Assembly: GCA_963931865.1 (NCBI GenBank)
Contig: OZ007516.1
Location: 5,553,897 to 5,617,896, forward strand
Direction: 5' to 3'
Length of the DNA stretch: 64,000 bases
From: Axinella damicornis
Taxonomy: Eukaryota; Porifera; Demospongiae; Axinellida; Axinellidae
Made by a program: the position numbers and the translations under genes. This document shows positions 1 through 12,512 of this stretch, in pieces. The notes under the pieces are model-generated. The model did no database searches, had not been told where the DNA came from, and worked only from the letters and a program-made list of their open reading frames with translations. Within the stretch, counting starts at the first letter, position 1. The number at the start of each line of letters is the position of its first letter.

Positions 1-1359
1 AAGGTTGCTTCAACTGTTGCTAGTGAGTCTAAAAACAAGCAGTTAGTAGCCTTCATTCCCGAGGACGTCAGTGGCATTTCCCACATCTGTGATGAGCTGA
101 ACGAAAGAGGCAATATTCTGTTTCTGAAAGACTCCGGGGCAAGCCAAAGCAGCTGGATCGTCTTAGATAGGGAAACTCTTCTTTCTCGAGTGACTGGCAC
201 AGTCTTTGCTCCCAAGGACTTCAAGCAGTACAAGAATCTAGCCAGCAGTACTGGCGTGGTCCCATTCTCTAAGATTCCCACCCACTTCCCCGATCTTGAC
301 CCTGATATGATTGTCCAATTCCTCTGCCATCTGGAGTTCTGCCACAACATAGCTGACTCTGAAGTCCTCCAACTCCTTCATTCTTTGGGAGACAGTGAGC
401 CTGTTGCAACCATCGATCTCACTGAGAAGTTTCTTTTCTTTCCTAACCTGGTGAGCATTGAGGTGCCTAGTAGAGTGTGGGAGACCAGTCCAGACTTCAG
501 CCATCACTGTGGCTGGGTCTTGCACTGCAAACCTGGACAGTTCTTCACTCCTCGCTTTCTTCAAGTCCTCCTCCTTCGACTTGCTTTCTCCTTCGCTCTT
601 GCACCAGATGTGCAGCAGGTGACAAGCAGTGATCTGCCTACCCTCAAGAGGAAGTGTAAGGTGTGGAAGAGTGGTATCTATTGGGCAAACCGAAGTGGAG
701 TTGAGGTTTTAGTGGAAGTAGGGGAAGGGAGCAAGAGGGTAGTTGTCCTGCTGCGCTGCTCAAAGGGGACGCAAGTAGAATGTGCACACCTCCGATCTGC
801 CATTATAGGCAAAATACTGCAAGTCAGAAGTGAATTCTGTCCGAAAGTAGCCATTCGTGAGTTTCTTCTTCGGCCTTCTGATTCCAAGGAATACCCTCTC
901 AAACCATCATCTGAGCTCACACTCATCACCACCGCAGAGCTTGCTAATGCAGTTATAAAAGCAGAACCAGGTGTTCTTGACATGGCTGGAAATGGAATTA
1001 GTATTGCCAATCTACTCGGGTTTGAACCGTATGCCTACCTAGGCGAACGCATCATCCGTGAACTCTTTGACGAACAGAATCCCAGCTACAGTGAGCAAGT
1101 TTCCGATGACTTCCTATATGGGATCGCTAACAAGAACTATCGTACATTCGATCACGTCGAGAAGATGCTCGATCTTCCAGCAGCTTCAGTGGAGTGTCAC
1201 ATCTCCCAGGCCGCTATCCCTGGAGAGGCCCACAAGATGGCTCACCTCCTTCTGTGCTGGAGGGAGAGAAGCGAGGGGTCCAGACAGTGCCTCCGCCAAA
1301 CACTCGACCACTTCAGTGTGTTTGCTGGGAGAAACCCCTGTACTCTTACACAGGTCTAA
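1..1359 (+). CDS. Ankyrin-Roc-COR-Death type (ROCO) protein, 3' part only
   Basis: Open from the first base (frame 1) to TAA at 1357-1359, giving 452 residues; the 5' part lies outside the window. It is nearly identical to the end of the complete gene at 24834-63949 (base 1 matches about 62594), so it is the COR region and C-terminus of a paralogue. The last ~85 residues (DFLYGIANKN, LLLCWRERSEG, LRQTLDHFSVF) look like a Death-fold module with the conserved Trp. Known for the family: ROCO proteins such as DAPK1 combine a Roc GTPase with COR and sometimes ankyrin and Death modules in cell-death or stress signalling. The reading frame is intact. Differences from the second copy are mostly single substitutions plus one codon near 1205 (SQAAIP versus YPAIP). 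Similarity continues into the 3' UTR, so duplication or gene conversion is recent. Function in this organism is inferred. Confidence 0.85.
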   Translation, partial: KVASTVASESKNKQLVAFIPEDVSGISHICDELNERGNILFLKDSGASQSSWIVLDRETLLSRVTGTVFAPKDFKQYKNLASSTGVVPFSKIPTHFPDLDPDMIVQFLCHLEFCHNIADSEVLQLLHSLGDSEPVATIDLTEKFLFFPNLVSIEVPSRVWETSPDFSHHCGWVLHCKPGQFFTPRFLQVLLLRLAFSFALAPDVQQVTSSDLPTLKRKCKVWKSGIYWANRSGVEVLVEVGEGSKRVVVLLRCSKGTQVECAHLRSAIIGKILQVRSEFCPKVAIREFLLRPSDSKEYPLKPSSELTLITTAELANAVIKAEPGVLDMAGNGISIANLLGFEPYAYLGERIIRELFDEQNPSYSEQVSDDFLYGIANKNYRTFDHVEKMLDLPAASVECHISQAAIPGEAHKMAHLLLCWRERSEGSRQCLRQTLDHFSVFAGRNPCTLTQV

Positions 1360-3335
1360 GTTTTGTATATACATGCTATTAGTAATGAGCACAATATTAT
1401 TAGCTTTGTCCTCCAAAGTACGTATACTTTATATTTCTTCAAGTTGATAGTTATAATCAGCTTATAGTTGTAATATGTTACCACCCTGCCTGCATGCACA
1501 CACAGTATAATATTATTGCAAATTGTAGTCTTGTATATTTATTGTATACAGTTGTGTCTGTTTGGTGTGTTTAATTTGTGTATTGATGTGTATTCTAGTG
1601 TCATCTGTGCACCACATCTTTGTAATGGTCTCTACAGCTACTATATTGCGTTATCTTTGTCAATTTTGTTTCATAATTATTCTGGTTTTATATTTTGTTG
1701 TATTAATCCTTATCTTTATTTGTTTGCCTTGTTTGTAACCTGTATAGTTTTGCTCACTTTCTGCATCCAGTGTTTCATATAAGTTATGATGAAAGAAGAA
1801 AAAAGTTTACAGCTTGAATTATTAAATTTTGATGACTGCAGTAATATTATTAGGGGAGGGCTGGTGCATGCTCAAACATGCATGCAGAACGTTGCTTGTA
1901 TGGCATCACCCATACGTATTTGCATCACCCAGTTTGAACGTAACATGCATAATTATATGGACCGTAGTCCTGCAGAGCAAAATGTTCTGCACTGCTCCCA
2001 TATCTTCAGCAACAGATTATGCCTTGGTCAAATTCTTCTTGCAGCTTACCAACATCCCAAGTACAAGGAGTTGTTCATCGGCACATTGTTCTGTATACCT
2101 GCTGTGAGTTGGGGCCCAGACCACTATACATACATGCAGAAAAAAACATTGCAACCTAGGTTACAGGGCTGGTCAAACCTTTGGTCATTCTTTGTTGCAA
2201 TTTCAACTTCATTCCTTCAAATATTAACTCCACCATCCATTTCCCACTAAAGGGCTAAGTAATGCAGTTATATCACACCATATCTGGCTATAAATAGCTA
2301 GTTAGGCTGTTCATGAATGAGTGGGTCAGCACTATATATAGAGTGTGATGAACCGGCTCATTTCCAATACACTGTACTAGCCTTTTTTTCTGACATAGCT
2401 ACTGGCAAAAATAGCATCAGCTATCCGAATATAAATGTAGCTAGCTACTAAGCCTATGCTAGCTAACTGAATAAACAAATCTATATCCAGTGTAAGCCTG
2501 TTTTTTTCTGTTGTCATAATTTTGCACTGTGCATTTTCAGTCTGCAGCAAAGAAGCCATGCATGTAGCGATACCCCTCGAAAGGTCGTGTAGGGTACTCG
2601 GCCAGGGGATGCTGAGAAAGTCTTCTTTCTTCTCATAGGAGGAAGGCTATAGGTAGCCCTTCTGCTTCATTCATGGATATTTCCATGATGACCTGTACGA
2701 TTGCAAAATGAGTGCTGACACTCTCAAAACTCTCCATGTTTGTATTTTATAAAATCTCATCCGAAATACGGCTAGATGCTTATTCTGCTACACTATTCAC
2801 TGTGCAGACAGTACTAGTGCCTCAGCACTATATATCCAATGTTCGAACTCAGCACAGTGAATAGCGCAACTGTGTGCAAAATTATCGGCTGATTGCTGTC
2901 AGTAGCTGATCAAGATTTTTGTGAAGTGCGCATGCGCATGACTTTTGGATTGAAAGTTCTCACGTGACTTACATGTGAGTCCATGCATCGAACAGGTGTT
3001 TACAGCAAGTTTCGAGATGATGGACTACGAGAGTTTACTGAGGCAATAGTCAGATAGAACAGGAGTAGGGTAGATAGCTTTTTAGTTTGTTTTTCGTTTC
3101 TTAGATAGTTCTTTTCAATCGCAAGATGTTGTAGGCTTCGTGTTCGCCTCACCGTCGGCGTATCGCCTCCATTTCTCACGTTATGCACAACTCCAACCGC
3201 CACTGATCCCCTTTGATATGTATGGGTGAGTGAAGATGAAGACTTGAAATCCTTATATTAAAGCACTAGCATAATACAGACGTGTTTGTCAGTTTGGAGC
3301 CAAAGGTAGTAAGATGTACCACAGTGTTGAAAGAT

Positions 3336-3422
3336 GCTGGGCTTTCCATATGCATGGTAAGGGTGCTGGGCTTTCCATATGCATGGTAAGGGTGCTGGGC
3401 TTTCCATATGCATGGTAAGGGT
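3336..3422. repeat. 29-bp tandem repeat, three copies
   Basis: Unit beginning GCTGGGCTTTCCATATGCAT is repeated three times without change. Confidence 0.9.
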
Positions 3423-3746
3423 ACCTGGCAGGCCATGCTGTTGTATTCTAGAACACATATCACTCCTGATCTGAAGATTTATGCCACCACGAAGGTGATT
3501 AAGGTGCTTTTTCTAGGTTGGGTTTAACCTTACTATAGATGAAAGTACAGTGCTGGTACAGTGCTACTCTGTTTGTTGGGAGGACTGTACATGTACCAGA
3601 TCAAACAAGGCAAACCTCTGTTGGTATGTGGTTTGTATTACACTCTTATGCAACTGAGAGAGCAGTGGCATGATATGTGCTGAGTCAGCATAATGTGTAT
3701 GGGTGTGTTCCAATTAGAGTACCTGTTGTAGGTGAGCTGGTAGTGT

Positions 3747-3790
3747 AGTCTGGTTCCCAGACCCTCATAAGATGGTCTGGGAACGAGACT
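3747..3790. mobile_element. Fold-back mini-element of the AGTCTCG family
   Basis: AGTCTGGTTCCCAGACC and GGTCTGGGAACGAGACT form a hairpin with an ~10-base loop. The termini match other AGYCTCG...CGAGRCT elements in the window. No clear target duplication here. Confidence 0.6.
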
Positions 3791-5109
3791 AGTGAGCTGA
3801 GTGTTACTGCAGTGGGTTGCTGTGTTGTAGTTAGCAGTGCCAAATTGGTCTAGTTTCGCTGCCTTTGCTGCTGACATCATCTCCTTGAGAAAATTAACGA
3901 ACGAAAACGGAAAAACAGCCTCCATGTCGGTGAACCTTGAAGCAGTAGCTTCTATGGTGATCTTGGTGAATGCAATGATGCGCAAACAATGCTTGTGGAA
4001 CAAGCGAAATCCCATTGTTTGTAGGCTAAAAACTGTATGAATGCTTACCAGTGATGGAGGGTACGTGTCGATCAATACTGCATGTGCAGCCAGAGGTGGC
4101 AGCACAAGCTTTAGTATACGGAAATGCCACCGCAAACACTTAAACGTTTAAACACTTGCCGAGCAGAGTTGTCTCGAACGTCTGTAGTCTTAACTTATTG
4201 GTGGTGCAAGCCAAATGGGTGATGAAATGATCCAGGATGTGCTGAACCGACTATGGGCCCACATTGTGTCCACCTGACATCACTCACATGATGTATGTTC
4301 CCGTTTTTCGCCGCTCTTCAGCATCCATGCAGTATTTGTTGTCAATGTGAACAAAAAGAGATGGGGCTGGGAGCGGTACTGTGTTGCCTGTGCAAGTGTT
4401 TCCCCCAAAACAGACGGGAAAGGGGGTGTGAAAATAGTACAAAATTGAAGAGATCAAAGAACTTAATGCATTCCAATGACCACATCAAAGGATAATAGGT
4501 CAGGGGAAAAAGGGGGAACACTGCTGTGCTTCAGACGCCCATGCATATAGCCTGTGTGGTATATTACTTGATTTGATATTCCAAGTTGCACGTGACACGT
4601 TGTCTCATCTCTCCTGCAGCACACTCTGGCAGCCGATGACACCACACATTTAGAGTGCATTCAACTAGACAGGTACACATGGAGCCGTTGTGGTAGGATC
4701 TAAAATCTCATTACAGTGCACTGAAATCGAACTAGACACTTTGGTAGCACTCTCTGTTTGGGGATGGGTATGGTCTTGGTACCAGACTCGGACGGAGTCT
4801 GGTTCAGAGAATACGGTTGTAGCTATAGTGCTGTGAAATACTCAGGACCAAGACAGCCAATCAATTCTACTGCCTACCAGTTCACTAACCTGTGGCACTT
4901 TCGTTGGCATTTTTTTCTTTCCATCCGAAAATTGCTTCCTGGTACCTGTAAACCAGCTGTGTGCCCATTTTGACTTGCTGACATGGCATCGTTTAAGTCT
5001 GTGGCTGAGTGTGTTGAATGATTCCAACAAGTGCAGCTGATGTAGACATGGCCTGTTTCAGTTTCCACCTGGTTCACAGGCCGTGTGCGTAAGGTACACT
5101 GCCTTGAGG

Positions 5110-5670
5110 CAGGAGCGCATAATGAGGAAGCGAGCGGAAGGAAGGGAGGAGCGTGAAACGACCACGCAAAAGATTAAAAATTGAAAACTTTCCACGGTAG
5201 TCCCGTTACTATTTTTAGCTCGCACGTGTATCGTTGTTTTTCTGTGATGCCATTGCATTGACTACAGCGACGGGCCAAATCTCGATGGGAGAGAGAGAAG
5301 GTAGTGTCTGTAAGTGTCGCGGGATGTTTCCCAGCATTCATGAACTCCAGAAAAGCACAAGGGGCGGTTCTTTCCACTAGTCGAGACGCCCGATTGACTG
5401 TGTGGAGCGGCTCGATCGACTGCATCGTCATACAGCACTTTGTCGAGGTCTGTCACTACCAGTATGTCATTCCCCTGCCTCGCTACCATTGGAGTCTTGA
5501 TACTGGCCTTTTCTCTGTCTTCTAGTAGTTGTCATCCTTGAGTCTCCGTACACGTGCGAGCTAAAAATAGTAACGGGACTACCGTGGGAAAGTTTTCAAT
5601 TTTTAATCTTTTGCGTGGTCGTTTCACGCTCCTCCCTTCCTTTCGCTCGCTACCTCATTATGCGCTCCTG
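5110..5670. mobile_element. Long-TIR non-autonomous transposon
   Basis: Arms of about 120 bp (from 5110 and to 5670) are near-perfect inverted copies starting CAGGAGCGCATAATGAGG. Flanks repeat CTTGAGG (5103-5109 and 5671-5677), a 7-bp target duplication that is 8 bp if one mismatch is allowed. The size of the duplication and the CAG start suggest a hAT-like MITE; this class assignment is tentative. The ~310-bp core has no coding signature. Confidence 0.75.
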
Positions 5671-5677
5671 CTTGAGG

Positions 5678-6809
5678 CCATGCCTCATGCAGCAAGTTAG
5701 AGGATGGGGCCACGCATACTGTACGTTGTACATTAGTGTGCTATGACCTGGTGTAGGTTATGATGGGCCCGAAACTACAGATGTTATAATTATGACTAGT
5801 CTAGCTGAGACCCTCCTCTCTCCCCATTCCGTTCCTTCATTTCCGGGGGGGGGGGGGGTCTTAGCAGCTAGACTGAAATTATGACTGGTGCTGTGCATGT
5901 GTATGGCATCTGCGGTCTTGTAACGAAACCTTTTTCTTTGATTCCGCAGGTTTTTTTGTGTGTGTGTGCACTGCAGCTTAGAAACAGTTACCGACTATTT
6001 ATTTTCACTCACAATCAATCAGTTGTCATAGCTACCACAGAACAATCCTTCAGCTGCCAGAAAAGCCATACTCACTCACACTGTGCATTAGCCACACCCA
6101 CCCCACACCGTGTGACCACACCTCTCTGATTCAAATTGGAAGCACATCACCGCATACGAGTGAATCAAATCACGTCTGGGAATTCAAAATTCCTCTCTTA
6201 TTACAAGTAACGTACGCCGAGCACCAATCTGGGCACAGGTGCAGTACGTACGTACAGTTGACCACTTTCCACAATCAACACTTCTCACAGGCAGAGCTGT
6301 ATCTGCACTCGCAGGCAATTCACTGTTTGAGTCACCGGGAGCTCTAAGCTCAGTTTCGCATCGAGGCATTCATCACTCCTACCACACACACCCGTACACA
6401 CATCATCTTCTGAAGGCATTTGATACACTTGCGCACAAACACTCGTAACAGACATACACATTTGTGAACGGATTTTCAACTCATCCACAACAAGAACACT
6501 GCCACCACACATTTCAAGCTCAAAGCTATCCTTCATCATTAAGAGTTTGACGCTAGACTTCTGCGAAACTTTCTTTGTTTTCTTGTGCAAGACCAAGTTA
6601 GTCCACCAGTGCTGTTTGTTTGGTTCAAGGCTGTACTGGAATCACTGCAGAGGTACATTTTGTTTGTGTTGTAGTAGTTTCATGCCAGTGTCGTCCAATC
6701 CCCAGAATATACTCGTACACACATTACATGTATATACCTGTAGTCCCATTCCCAGACTCTTCCCTAGTCTCAGTCCCTGACCCTCCCCAGGAACCGGAAG
6801 GTGGATATA
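5678..6809. other. Non-coding stretch
   Basis: Contains a G-run near 5847-5859 and short open frames without any recognised domain. I see no gene here; a promoter or 5' exons of the R3HDM-like gene could lie in it but cannot be identified. Confidence 0.4.
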
Positions 6810-7272
6810 CCGTAGATCGTAAATTTTTCATGCCGTTAAATTTTTGTAGTTTAGCTCATTAACAAAAAAAAATTTAATGATCATTGTATCAAGAATGGAG
6901 ACGAACGAGCTGCTGCTATGCCATCGTCACTGACGTACTGACAAGGCGTTCTTCTGGGCTGTACTGTATCTCCTGTACGGCCCGTGCTTCTTCCCTTCCG
7001 CCCGCCGTTTGTCGAATCGAGCACCTCCCGATTCTCTGAGGCAATACCTCGCGAAGGAACGGAGAGCGACAGAGATCTTTTGAGATCGGGGAGTCCATCT
7101 GTGGCCTTGAAGAATCGCAGAACTTGAAGGACCGTGAGCACAGCACACTATGCTACGTAGTTTACACGTGGCTGACCGTAAAAATTATCCGTTGTGAATA
7201 AATTTCGTGCGTTAAATTTTCGTGGTTGCGGGCAACGACGAATTTTAACAATGAAAATTTCCCGATCTACGG
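6810..7272. mobile_element. MITE with CCGTAGATCG termini and TA duplication
   Basis: Inverted ends CCGTAGATCG...CGATCTACGG are flanked by TA on both sides (6808-6809, 7273-7274), as in Tc1/mariner-type insertions. Subterminal AAATTTTTCATG/CATTG motifs are also inverted. It shares its layout with the element at 29670-30169. Internal sequence is non-coding as far as I can tell. Confidence 0.75.
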
Positions 7273-7540
7273 TACGTACACATATTGCATGTATACACAC
7301 ATTGCATGTCATCCCACTCCAAGATTCTTTCCCTGATATAGTCCCATTCCCACACTCTTTCCTGATACTTGTATACCACTGCATGCAGCATATTACATGT
7401 ACATAAGTCGTTGGGCCAAATGGCCCCATTCTCAAAATGTACTATTCCTGGACCTCCAGGGAAAGGGGGAACAAGGCATACGTGCATTGTGTATGTGCTG
7501 CCACGAGCTGTACCAAGTAGTCTCATTGCCAACCCTACAG

Positions 7541-10036
7541 ACAATGTCCCAGCCTCCCATGTCCCTCCAGTCACCCCCGTCCTCCTCCTCCTTCATGCCC
7601 CAGCAGCCTGGTACCCTCCACATGGACAGCGCCATCCTCTCCATATCTCACTCTCCACTTGCTGTCATGGAGGGGGGCCACCCCATTGATGCCAATGTAC
7701 AGGTTAGTACAGTACGTGTAATATAGTGCATCCCAAAAGTCCTTGAACGAAACCCTCAAGTCCTAGTTCCGTTAATTCCCCGCAAGAGCTGCTTATTGTG
7801 TTTAGATACTCACTGTAATGTGCTCGCTATCCTCAAGGGCCAGCTCGCATAAATTGCTCACACGCACTCATGCACATGCCTTTGTGTTTGCTTTAGCACT
7901 GATATTTTACAAGTTTTGTTTGTACAGTTGTAGCAACAGCACTCCCTCACACCCTTACTCCCTCTTCCCTCACACCCTCACTCCCTCTTCCTCCCTCACA
8001 CCCTTACTCCCTCTTCCCTCACACTCTCACTCCCTCTTCCTCCCTCACACCCTTACTCCCTCTTCCCTCACACTCTCACTCCCTCACACCCTTACTCCCT
8101 CTTCCCTCACACCTTCACTCCCTCTTGCTCCCTCTTCCTCCCTCACACCCTCTTGCTCCCTCACACCCTCTTGCTCCCTCACACCCTCACTCCCTCCTCC
8201 TCCCACACCCTCACTCCCTCCTCCCTCAAACCCTCACTCCCTCCCTCACACCCTCACTCCCTCTTCCTCCCTCACACCCTTACTCCCTCTTCCCTCACAC
8301 TCTCACTCCCTCTTCCTCCCTCACACCCTTACTCCCTCTTCCCTCACACTCTCACTCCCTCACACCCTTACTCCCTCTTCCCTCACCTTCACTCCCTCTT
8401 GCTCCCTCTTCCTCCCTCACACCCTCTTGCTCCCTCACACCCTCTTGCTCCCTCACACCCTCACTCCCTCCTCCTCCCACACCCTCACTCCCTCCTCCCT
8501 CAAACCCTCACTCCCTCCCTCACACCCTCACTCCCTCTTCCTCCCTCACACCCTTACTCCCTCTTCCCTCACACTCTCACTCCCTCTTCCTCCCTCACAC
8601 CCTTACTCCCTCTTCCCTCACACTCTCACTCCCTCACACCCTTACTCCCTCTTCCCTCACCTTCACTCCCTCTTGCTCCCTCTTCCTCCCTCACACCCTC
8701 TTGCTCCCTCACACCCTCTTGCTCCCTCACACCCTCACTCCCTCCTCCTCCCACACCCTCACTCCCTCCTCCCTCAAACCCTCACTCCCTCCCTCACACC
8801 CTCACTCCCTCTTGCTCCCTCACACCCTCACTCCCTCTTCCTCCCTCACACCCTCACTCCCTCTCCCTCACTCCCTCTTGCTCCCTCTTCCTCCCTCACA
8901 CCCTCACTCCCTCTCCCTCACTCCCTCTTGCTCCCTCTTCCTCTCTCACGCCCTCACTCCCTCTTCCTTCCTCACTCCCTACTCCCTCACCCCTCCTTGT
9001 TCCTCCCTACCTCTTCCTCCCTCCACCCTTACACCCTCACTCCCTCCTCCTCACACCAGCGTAAGATCACACTGCTGACTCGCCCTCCTCAGCAGCAGAT
9101 CACCAGTAACCCTGTGGCTGTTGCTACGACTGCCGGTGTTGCTGGCAGTGTGGTTGGTGTTGGGAGTGCGGCTGGGCCCACACTCATTCAGACCATTGCA
9201 GCCAACCCACTCTCCAGGTGTGTAGTCCCCACGCTCTCCCACACACACACACCACGTGCGCCTAGTTCAAGAGTGGAATGCACAACTTTGTGCCACTGCT
9301 GTAGAAGTACAGTAGCAGTCAATAAAAAGTTTACGTTCCGTTTACAAACAACGATCGTTCTACGGTCAGTTCCGTTGTTACGCAATCTGCCCATACTACG
9401 GTTGCTGAGTCAGCAATTATCACCGTCGCGAGTAAGCGGCCAAGTTCGTCGACTTTTATCTCCGGTTACAAGTAAGCTACAGACAAGGGACAAACGCCAG
9501 CGTATAGTTAAGGCCTTCCAATAAGGCATATTTAAAAATCAGCCAGACCTTTCGAAGGATGTGCAAGTTCCAAGAGCTTTCGCTTGGTGGGCGGGGTTTT
9601 CGGAAGCGATCGATCGCATTGCCACTGTATCTCCTGTTCTGCGAAAGCTGTGGACATCGAACAAAGACCAGCAGGGAGAGAGATCCAGGGCCTAAAACAT
9701 AACCCAGGTAGAACAGCGTCGGACATAGGCTGCATCCGCTATAAGCGTTAAAAGTTTTTACTACACTTGTATACCGTAAAAACAGTGCGTATAAACGCTG
9801 ACGTAGCAATAATTTCACACCGTTTTCTGAGCCGTTTCTCACCGTAGAACGATCGTTGTTTGTAAACGGAACGTAAACTTTTTATTGACTGCTACTGTAC
9901 ATGTAGCATAGAGAGGAGATATTTTGCACACAACTATGCGAAGGTTACCTACTCTGTGCATTGAAATGAGAATGAAATAGTACTACACCTGACAGAAGAA
10001 ATGAGCTGCCCGAAGTTTGCTTGTTGAGTCGGTGCA

Positions 10037-10109
<73 letters not shown>

Positions 10110-12478
10110 GACATCCAGAGCTCTGGGGTGGCTGGTCTACAGCAAGCCTTCCTCTCGGCTGCTGCTGCAGTTGCTGGTTCCGGTGGTACCCCCATTCCAG
10201 GTCGAGCAACCAGAGGTACTGGAGTAGTGTGCCGTGGATGGTTCTCTCACTGTGAGATGACAGCATGCTACTTTGTCTAACTCACCTTATCGGCTGATGC
10301 TAGTAACTACATGTAACTTAAATGACACTCCTGTTCTGTGGAATGTAGTCTGTTGTTATTCTCCATCTCTCTTCCCCTCCCTACCTCCCTCCCCCCTCCC
10401 TCCCTCCCACCCTCTCACTCCCTCCATTCATCCCTCCCTCCCTCCCCTCCTCTCCCTCCCTCCCTCCCCTCCTCTCCCTCCTCCAGATGACTACTATGAC
10501 ACAGAAGACCCCTCCGTCAACCTTCATGAATTCATTGTCAACTCTATGCAGGCACAAAAGAACAGGTTTGGAGGATGTGTATAGTAGTGATGGGTTCCCA
10601 TATTACATTGTGTAGAGGTAACAGTGGCAGTGGTTATGGAGGCTACATTAGCAATGACACAGTAGTGGTAGCAAGGAAAAGAGGGAGACTATGTTCGCTA
10701 TTTTAGTTTAATGTCCAAACCGTCTATTATGGTTTATTGTGGATGCTGAGTCACTAGTACGAGTGTAGTCATACATGTGGCATCAGGTCTGCATATACAC
10801 TGACTCAGCAGTTAGTGCCATAAACAACAGCACTCACATTGTTGGGGAGAGGGGCGCCTGTAAATGTTTTCCGTCCCTGCTTTCATCCTTTCCTCTCCCT
10901 CTCCCTCATTCCCTCCTTCCTCTCTCTCTCTCTCTCCCTCCCTCCCTCCTATTCCCTCCTCCCATCCCTCCCTCCCTCCCTCCTCCCATCCCTCTCTCCC
11001 TCTCCCTCTCACCACCAGAATCATTCTCCTAAAACTGGAAGAGATGTTCTACAGCTATGTCTCGGACCCCACACGCCCAGAGCCACTCAAGCTACCGCCA
11101 TGGGACTCCTACCACCGGATGCTGGCCCACCGTGTGGCTGCCTATTTTGGTCTTGAACACAACGTTGATCCGATGGACAAGTCTTGCGTGGTCGTCTGCA
11201 AGGGACGCAACACGAGAATGTGAGACCTGGTATTTGTACCTAGCCTCGAACTCTGGGTTCAAGGCTATACTGTGCATGTACAATGTACCATACTCTTGTG
11301 AGAGGCACGAAAATGCATTGTGAAAGTACCGAATCAGACAGGCTACAATGTAGCTCAGTATTGTGTGAATCTCTCATGTACTACAGTATATGTATGTATT
11401 ACGGCAGTGTGGAATGAACTAGCTTTGAAAATCCCTCTCACCCTCCTCCAGTCCCCGACACCGGTTTGGGGAGTACATCCCATCGGAGGAGGCAGAGACA
11501 GCGGAGCCCAAGCTCATCCTCAAGAGGAGTGCACGGGAAGTCACTGCTGTTGAGAAGGTGAGGTCTGCCACACCACTCCGGTGTTGAATGCTTATGTACT
11601 AGGCTCGTTCCCATGCTACTTTGGTCTCCGTTCTGTGTTGCTTGCTGTAACTAGAGGTGTTCATAGAACACATACCCCGCGCTGAACATCAGGCCAGGAT
11701 GCATGCAGTGCAGCTACAATCGACGTGACATCTCTGCCTATGCGCAACGGCGAACAGGGCTGCTATCGCATATGCTGTGTTCGTGTATGGCCATATCCAA
11801 GGTGTGGGAGTGACCACTTACCGTATATACTATATTGTGAAGCTGGAGAGGTGGGGCCAAATGTTACGAATAATAGGAAATAACTGGAAAAAACAGCCGA
11901 AACAATAGCCATGATGTCTGTGAAGTACATAGATTGTGAGAAAGCACTGTTTCCTAGCGGTCATCTCGAAGCATGAAGTTTCCAAATGCACTGCGTGTCC
12001 TGTTCTTGAAGTCACGAAGAGGTGGAGCCAATGTTATGAATAGTTATGAAAAGTAGGAAATAGCCGAAATACAGTGAAACGGAGCGCCTTGACTTCAGTC
12101 AGGTACACATAGAGCAGTTTTTTGCTATTTGCTATTGTTTCACTCCATTTGGATGTTTTTTGAGGGTCTATGTGGCGAGATTTCAATTTTTTCCACCTGA
12201 CAGACGACTGACTGACTGACTGACTGACTGACTGACTGACTGACTGACAGACAAAACCGATTGCTTAACCCCGCTTCGCGCATGCGCGCGCGGGGTAATA
12301 ACCTACATGTATACTGCATACTGCAGTGCATGACGTATTCCTATAGTGACGCACATCTGCTCTCAAACCCTCCTACAGGTGTTTGAGCCCCCACTACCCT
12401 CGGCTTCTGCTGCAGAGATGAAGTCATTTGAGGAGCGTGAGGTGGAGTATGAGAAAGCCAGGGCTCGGATCTTCAGCC

Positions 12479-12512
<34 letters not shown>

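Larger units (their letters stand above)
1360..5102. other. Non-coding stretch after the ROCO gene
   Basis: No convincing exon. The first ~450 bases are AT-rich and probably 3' UTR. The rest holds short open frames with no family signature, a 29-bp triple repeat (3336-3422) and a small fold-back (3747-3790). A possible minus-strand frame at 3638-4135 has no recognisable domain and was not called. Confidence 0.5.

Noticed and set aside
1516..2250. Two + strand open frames after the first ROCO gene
   Set aside because: AT-rich, no splice-site or domain support, and located where 3' UTR is expected.
3638..4135. 165-codon minus-strand frame
   Set aside because: No family motif, and it overlaps a fold-back mini-element (3747-3790), so it is likely fortuitous.
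7818..9524. Very long open frames (up to 568 codons) of Ser, Pro, Leu, His and Thr
   Set aside because: Produced by the CTCCCT/CTCACAC minisatellite, open in three frames at once; the real exon at 9060-9217 is only a small part.
9949..10280. Open frames with poly-Thr/His or poly-Cys/Val
   Set aside because: Translations of the (CA)n microsatellite; the same applies to frames at 24291-24697.
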